64,000 bases of DNA, taken from NCBI RefSeq assembly GCF_000374825.1, contig NZ_KB895377.1, positions 62,001-126,000 of the forward strand, given 5' to 3'. Shown piece after piece: positions 59,979-64,000 of the stretch (positions within the stretch are counted from its first letter, which is position 1; each line of letters starts with the position of its first letter). Made by a program: the position numbers and the translations under genes. This DNA is from Paenibacillus sanguinis 2301083 = DSM 16941 (lineage in GTDB: Bacteria > Bacillota > Bacilli > Paenibacillales > Paenibacillaceae). The notes under the pieces are model-generated. The model made no database searches. It worked only from the letters and a program-made list of their open reading frames with translations, and was not told where the DNA came from.

Positions 59979-62228
59979 ATGAGAAAATTGGGTGGGTTAG
60001 TCTTTTTGCTTCCTGTGATTTTGTTGAGTATTTTTTTGTGGAGAGATTATACAGGGGAAATTAATGAACTTAACGACAATCCACCGGAACTGGAAGAAAT
60101 TTATTATTTTGATGACGGACAAAAGGCAGTATCGGTAAGCTACAAGGAATTCAGACAAAATATGCTGCTGCAAATGTTTGATACGGGTAGTGGACAAATA
60201 TTGAAGGAAGCCGAGATCATCTCCGATATTCATGGGCAATTGGTAGCTTCGTATCAGAAGAATTCGCTCGTCATCAGTTCCCATGATCAAAGCAGAGGTT
60301 TGCAAGTGAACGTGCTGAATGCCTCCGGAAATTTGCAGGAGTTGGTTCAAAGCACCCTTGATATTCCTACATTCCTGAGCTCGGATATGAAGCCGTGGCG
60401 AGGCCGCCTGATTGTGGCCGGGGAGACCACGGGAGATACGTTATATGTGGCGCAGATTCGGGATGGCACTCTGGAGAAGGTGAACCTGAATACTGAGGGG
60501 TTGTTCCCTGCTCGACCAGAACGCATGGCTGCGGTGTCCAGCAGCTTTGAACAAGGAATGGCTGTTCCTATGTACAAGGTGGATCTGGTGAATGACAGAA
60601 CAGCATATATCAGTGGTATTCTGGATCAGAACAAGCAGCCTGTGGTGGTGATGCAGCCGGAAGAGGGTTCTTCCTTTGAGGCAGAGGAACAGGCGGCTGC
60701 ACAATTTGCCAAGCACTTTGCTCTGGACGATACCAAGCTGGTCAGGGTCAATAGCAGCTTCCCGGAGCAAGCTCATTACTATAATGCCTCCACGGGCGAT
60801 TGGGGAAGCGTTGTTCCCACGCCTCAGCCGGTATATCAAGCCAGAGTATATACACTAAACAGCGAGGAAGTCTTGATTGCCGGTTCGTCCACAGAGGATG
60901 AGCGGGATGGGCAAGTGATCGGTTATCTGCTGCATGAGGAGACTGGACAATTCACAGATGTGTCTTCGCTTGTAGGGCAGCTTGGCTATGAGGAACTGAT
61001 GCAAGCCGAGACGGCATTCTACAAGGAAAGCGGCAGCTCAAAGCTGTATTATTCGGCTCAAGGGAAGTCTGCCGGAATGATGGATGTGGCTAATCAAGCC
61101 GTGCAGCACCTCACGGAGGAGCAAGTGCAGCAATGGAGATTTGCCGATCAAAGTAAAATCTCCTTGCAAAGCTTCTGGGTTTATCTGCGTGAAGGAGGAG
61201 CACTGGTCATTAACTGGCTGGTCTGGGTAGTCATTAGCTTGTTTACGTTTATTTCGCTTATATTTGCTCCTAAAATTGCCAACAGGGTGAACAAATCTGC
61301 CATAGCCAATGGCGAAATTCGGCAAGGTACGATTGTGGGGATGAGGGAGACCGGCTTGTACGTTAATGAACGTCCTCAGGTTGAATTCATGGTCCGCTTC
61401 GAGGATGGGGGGCAGATGAGAGAGGTAGCGATTAAGAAGGTCATTTCTTTCCTTGAGGGAATCAGGGAAGGCGATACGGTCATGATCTCCTATCATCGCA
61501 AGCGTAACAAGGCCATCTTCCTGACCGGCGACCAAGCGGTGAATCATGCCCCGCCAGACGGGCAGCAGCGGATTGAACGCGCAGTGCTGGAGCGGATTGA
61601 CCCTTATGGGGCTGTAGGGAGAGGTCAGGCGCTTCTGCTTCACTTCAAGGCCGGAACGGATCGTTACAGTGTTCCCGTCGTGCAAGCGGCCGGATTCGAG
61701 TATCAAATCGGTGAACGCGCCAACCTGATGGTGGTGGGTGGTGTAACACGCATTCTTGGCTATGGGCCATCCATGCGCTCAATTGATGAGAACATGCTTA
61801 CTCTGCAAGGCAAAATCGTGCATATTAAGAAGGAGTCGGTCACGATTCAAAATCGCAGGCTGATGGTCATCGATGTTGTTGTTACCGAGGGCGCTGAGCA
61901 GCTAAGAAAAAGCAACAGCTTGTTCGTGCCTGAAAATATGCCTATTCAGGAAGGCGTCACCCTGCCGATATCGATACGGAAGGACGACCTCGACAAAGAG
62001 CGTCGTTTGTTAAGAGGGAAGCAAGGAAGTGCCAGAATCGTATCGGCGTCTTATCTGGGAACGGTGGGCGAACGTCCGGTGGCTCGAATTACAGTCGAGC
62101 GGGCAGGAACACACTATAACATCGAGCAATCCATTGAGCCGCTGTATGGCGTACAGGAGGGCGACGAGCTGTGGATTGCTTATGATGAATCCACCCGAGA
62201 AGCCTTGATATTGAATTATACGTCTTAA
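59979..62228 (+). CDS. Unrecognised large membrane protein, 749 residues
   Basis: I do not recognise this protein. An N-terminal helix (LVFLLPVILLSIFLW, residues about 5-20) anchors it, followed by some 380 residues that should be outside and read as a beta-rich, propeller-like domain (repeated YVAQIRDGTLEKV-, YKVDLVNDRTAYIS-like strands). A second membrane helix lies at about residues 406-430 (VINWLVWVVISLFTFISLIF). The C-terminal 320 residues should be cytoplasmic and contain three similar SH3-like beta units (for example QVEFMVRFEDGGQMREVAIKK and GDTVMISYHRKRNKAIF), reminiscent of DUF3592. The ATG at 59979 follows AGGGGAGGG. It ends at a terminator at 62242-62280. Confidence 0.75.
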   Translation: MRKLGGLVFLLPVILLSIFLWRDYTGEINELNDNPPELEEIYYFDDGQKAVSVSYKEFRQNMLLQMFDTGSGQILKEAEIISDIHGQLVASYQKNSLVISSHDQSRGLQVNVLNASGNLQELVQSTLDIPTFLSSDMKPWRGRLIVAGETTGDTLYVAQIRDGTLEKVNLNTEGLFPARPERMAAVSSSFEQGMAVPMYKVDLVNDRTAYISGILDQNKQPVVVMQPEEGSSFEAEEQAAAQFAKHFALDDTKLVRVNSSFPEQAHYYNASTGDWGSVVPTPQPVYQARVYTLNSEEVLIAGSSTEDERDGQVIGYLLHEETGQFTDVSSLVGQLGYEELMQAETAFYKESGSSKLYYSAQGKSAGMMDVANQAVQHLTEEQVQQWRFADQSKISLQSFWVYLREGGALVINWLVWVVISLFTFISLIFAPKIANRVNKSAIANGEIRQGTIVGMRETGLYVNERPQVEFMVRFEDGGQMREVAIKKVISFLEGIREGDTVMISYHRKRNKAIFLTGDQAVNHAPPDGQQRIERAVLERIDPYGAVGRGQALLLHFKAGTDRYSVPVVQAAGFEYQIGERANLMVVGGVTRILGYGPSMRSIDENMLTLQGKIVHIKKESVTIQNRRLMVIDVVVTEGAEQLRKSNSLFVPENMPIQEGVTLPISIRKDDLDKERRLLRGKQGSARIVSASYLGTVGERPVARITVERAGTHYNIEQSIEPLYGVQEGDELWIAYDESTREALILNYTS

Positions 62229-62241
62229 GCTTTAGCAAATT

Positions 62242-62280
62242 AGCCTCCATTCTATTTCGGTGATGGAGGCTTTTCCTTTT
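62242..62280 (+). terminator. Rho-independent terminator
   Basis: AGCCTCCAT (62242-62250) pairs with ATGGAGGCT (62263-62271), followed by TTTTCCTTTT. Confidence 0.85.
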
Positions 62281-62350
62281 CTTCTATTAAGGCTCAATCT
62301 AAAGATGGTTAGCAAGACTTGTGAGACAAATTGCACGTATCCCAAGAATT

Positions 62351-62390
62351 CGCTGAATACCGCTGAATACCGCCGGATACCGCTGGTTCC
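62351..62390. repeat. Tandem 10-base repeat
   Basis: CGCTGAATAC occurs twice exactly (62351-62370), then as CGCCGGATAC (62371-62380) and CGCTGGTTCC (62381-62390). It is in a gene-free stretch. Confidence 0.8.
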
Positions 62391-62419
62391 CAGGTTCTAT
62401 TCGGGGATTCCTCTTCTTA

Positions 62420-62671
62420 TTATAGAGGTTGTTCAAAAAGTCGTCTTCCCAGAACGAAGTTGTTCAAGGAGTGAGTTCGACATCGAATCTTGAATTCAGC
62501 CGGCCTAGCAGATGCTTCCGTAGTATGTTTCTTTCAGAAACATTTGAGTTGCTCACGTACCCATGCTTCCGAAGTCGTTTTCTGCGAAAACGTGTAGCTC
62601 CGCTACTCAGTCCCTGGCTTCATCCAACCTTCTCGGTCCTGAAAATTCGACTTTTTGAACACGCACTTATA
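62420..62671. mobile_element. MITE-like repeat with imperfect terminal inverted repeats
   Basis: About 252 bases without a transposase. The left end reads TATAGAGGTTGTTCAAAAAG and continues TCG, the right end CGACTTTTTGAACACG and then CACTTATA; the inner GTTCAAAAAGTCG parts are exact inverted repeats and the outer parts are similar. Internal inverted repeats surround GAAGTCGTTTTCTGCGAAAACG. Fragments of the same family lie at 519-565, 53043-53067 and 54149-54208, and perhaps a diverged one near 24058-24180. An open frame inside it is not a gene. Small non-autonomous elements of this kind are moved by a transposase elsewhere in the genome, which is inference. Confidence 0.65.
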
Positions 62672-62945
62672 GGGAAAAACTCCCGTTAAATGGCTCAAAT
62701 CGCCAGAAATCGGGGATTTATATGGATTTCCTCCTGCTAATCATTATGAAATGGCCGATTTTTAGGAAAAAGCCCATAATTAACATGATAATTTCCTGTT
62801 ATATGTTATATTTGGTGAAATATAGGTAAATTAACATCAGGATTTCCCGTTAGAGGTATATTCGTTTTTGATTTGCTCCCGAATGGATCATGTCAACCTC
62901 TGGTTGTTGTTTTGATTCTGAAATTTTGCACCTTTATTTGCTAAA
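62672..62945. other. AT-rich gene-free stretch with a 24-base direct repeat
   Basis: No gene is visible. Two imperfect copies (20 of 24 bases) of a unit that starts AATTAACAT and ends TTTCC-GTTA lie at 62778-62801 and 62829-62852, and a shorter relative with CCCGTTAAA is at 62682-62690. The stretch directly follows the MITE-like element. Confidence 0.55.
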
Positions 62946-62990
62946 ACCAAGCGGCTGCTTTGAAAAATTCAAAGCAGCCGCTTGGTAAAT
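62946..62990 (-). terminator. Rho-independent terminator of the LUD gene
   Basis: A perfect 18-bp stem pairs ACCAAGCGGCTGCTTTGA (62946-62963) with its complement at 62969-62986 around a 5-base loop. The minus-strand tail is TTTTAG. Confidence 0.85.
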
Positions 62991-63012
62991 CTCTCAATTT
63001 GGTCACAAATCA

Positions 63013-63690
63013 TTAAAATCCCAAAGATTCACCAACGAGGATAACCTTTATTCTCCCTGCTGTTTTACACATTCTTGTTTGGACGATGTAAGAACAGATA
63101 CAATCATCTGTTTTACAATATCCGCAAGCACCATGGATCAGGCAGGGCGTTTTTTGCGGTGAATGTAAGAATGGGCTGGACGAGCACGAACAGCGGTATG
63201 CATTAATGGGGGCCGCATATGTTCTGGCTCTTATAACTGCGTCTTCAGCGGTCTTGCAAACCTTATTCATCCCGACGACAGCAACAACACTTTTCGGTCC
63301 AAAGGTAATCGCCGCTGTTCGATTGCCCACACTGTCTATATTGACCAATATGCCATCTTCACTAACGGCGTTAAAGCTCGTTAAATAGGTGTCGCACAAA
63401 AGAGATTGGCGCATGAGGTCATAACGTTCCTCCATTGTTTGCGCTGTATCACGATCAATGATTGTATAGCTGCCTTGACGTACTCGATTAAGAAGCCCGA
63501 TTTCCTCAAGCGTGACAGACCCACCCCATGATATCAAAGAACGTTCCGGAATTAATGATAGTGCCTTTTCTGCAGCGTCTATGGCGTTATCACAGTAATA
63601 AGCCTCAAACTTTCTGCTTTGCAGATTTTTAATAATCTTTGAGGCTAAAAGTCGATTTCTCGCTTTTATTGCATCTTCTTTCTCTTGCAT
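63013..63690 (-). CDS. LUD-domain protein with a Cys-rich C-terminus
   Basis: A 225-residue protein of the LUD (DUF162, lactate-utilisation LutB/LutC-like) family. Diagnostic are SLISWGGSVTLEEIGLLNRV, YLTSFNAVSEDGILVNIDSVGNR and GPKSVVAVVGMNKVCKTAEDAVIRAR. The last 60 residues hold eight Cys, in RCSC, PCLIHGACGYCKTDDCIC and RMC, enough to bind an iron-sulfur or zinc centre; plain LutC lacks these. A fused redox site is plausible but the substrate is unknown. The ATG follows GGAGG. It is divergent from a Crp/Fnr-type regulator with 112 bases between the two starts. Confidence 0.85.
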   Translation of the reverse strand: MQEKEDAIKARNRLLASKIIKNLQSRKFEAYYCDNAIDAAEKALSLIPERSLISWGGSVTLEEIGLLNRVRQGSYTIIDRDTAQTMEERYDLMRQSLLCDTYLTSFNAVSEDGILVNIDSVGNRTAAITFGPKSVVAVVGMNKVCKTAEDAVIRARTYAAPINAYRCSCSSSPFLHSPQKTPCLIHGACGYCKTDDCICSYIVQTRMCKTAGRIKVILVGESLGF

Positions 63691-63776
63691 TGTTTTTCCT
63701 CCATTTTGACGTTAGAAAAGCCGACTGACTTCTTGTGTATTAAGATTAATATAGTATAGTAAAAAGAAAAAAGTAT

Positions 63777-63790
63777 GTTGCACATGCAAC
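63777..63790. promoter_or_regulatory. Palindrome ahead of the Crp/Fnr gene
   Basis: GTTGCA-CA-TGCAAC, six-base arms with a two-base gap, lies 12 bases upstream of the Crp/Fnr start and just behind its putative -10 (TAGTAT/AGTAAA region). It could be the regulator's own binding site; it does not match the FNR consensus TTGAT-N4-ATCAA. Confidence 0.4.
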
Positions 63791-63802
63791 GAGGTGTCTC
63801 TC

Positions 63803-64000
63803 ATGAACAACCTAGATTCCCTATATCAATCACGTTTATTTTCGGGGATTTCCCAAAATGATATTCCCCAAATGCTTAATTACCTGTCAGCCACGCGGAA
63901 AGCATATGCAAAAGATGAGATGGTTGTCCGTGAGGGCGATTTAGTTGATGATGTTGGCATCATATTGCAGGGCAGTGCCCAAAGTACAAAATTGAGCGTC
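63803..64000 (+). CDS. Crp/Fnr-family regulator (3' partial)
   Basis: The first 66 codons of a Crp/Fnr protein: LYQSRLFSGISQNDIPQMLNYLSATRKAYAKDEMVVREGDLVDDVGIILQGSA, the usual start of a cyclic-nucleotide-binding-like beta barrel (EGD followed by a strand and G). The ATG at 63803 follows GAGGTG. No Cys for an FNR-type cluster is seen in this part. The DNA-binding domain is outside the window. Divergence from the LUD gene suggests it controls that gene. Confidence 0.85.
   Translation, partial: MNNLDSLYQSRLFSGISQNDIPQMLNYLSATRKAYAKDEMVVREGDLVDDVGIILQGSAQSTKLSV

Noticed and set aside
62429-62689. 86-codon open frame inside the MITE-like repeat
   Set aside because: It lies entirely in the repeat, has no ribosome site and crosses the right terminal repeat.

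Overview
The window reads as chromosomal DNA of a Gram-positive, spore-forming Bacillales, most likely a Paenibacillus or close relative. The reasons are strong AGGAGG-type ribosome sites with frequent GTG/TTG starts, a YjcZ-type sporulation miniprotein, a RelQ-type alarmone synthetase, YhaO/YhaN-type nuclease genes, a Bacillus-type 4Fe-4S ferredoxin, a Bacillus-type LexA box, CcpA-like sites, and a base composition near 50% GC. I see no rRNA, CRISPR array, prophage or complete insertion sequence. The species is an inference.

Region 1 (1-24.9 kb) is mostly core genome: a thioredoxin-like gene cut by the left edge, citramalate synthase, DNA polymerase IV, ferredoxin, an L,D-transpeptidase, dihydroorotate dehydrogenase, RelQ, two paralogous RsmF-type rRNA methyltransferases, a pseudouridine synthase, a HAD phosphatase, an MFS exporter with its ArsR-type regulator, a glycosyltransferase, a YhaO/YhaN (SbcCD/Mre11-Rad50-like) pair, a YkvI-type transporter, xanthine phosphoribosyltransferase and a YitT protein. 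Two genes shorter than 50 codons were found here by reading the minus strand.

Region 2 (24.9-39.4 kb) is a 12-gene co-directional operon: OppABCDF peptide importer, TldD/TldE metalloprotease, a YheO/DauR-type regulator, RidA, a PatB/MalY-type C-S lyase and two M20 peptidases (PepV- and PepT-like). Together these look like a complete pathway that imports a peptide, cuts it, and handles the reactive enamine made by a PLP beta-lyase. This is my best candidate for an undescribed system.

Region 3 (39.4-59.8 kb) is accessory carbohydrate metabolism: a zinc-less MDR oxidoreductase with a divergent LysR regulator, a putative SOS gene with a LexA box, an AraC regulator divergent from a sugar ABC importer, a tRNA-Leu(CAG), cytoplasmic GH88 and GH43 glycosidases, a beta-hydroxyacid dehydrogenase, a GH92 glycosidase divergent from a second AraC regulator, and a five-gene operon (two Gfo/Idh/MocA dehydrogenases, two TIM-barrel isomerases, one ThuA protein) that resembles 3-keto-glycoside pathways. 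CcpA-type palindromes lie in front of three of these units. None of the glycosidases has a signal peptide, so they should act on imported oligosaccharides.

Region 4 (59.8-64 kb) holds an unrecognised 749-residue membrane protein, a MITE-like repeat with related fragments elsewhere in the window, and a LUD-domain protein divergent from a Crp/Fnr regulator cut by the right edge.
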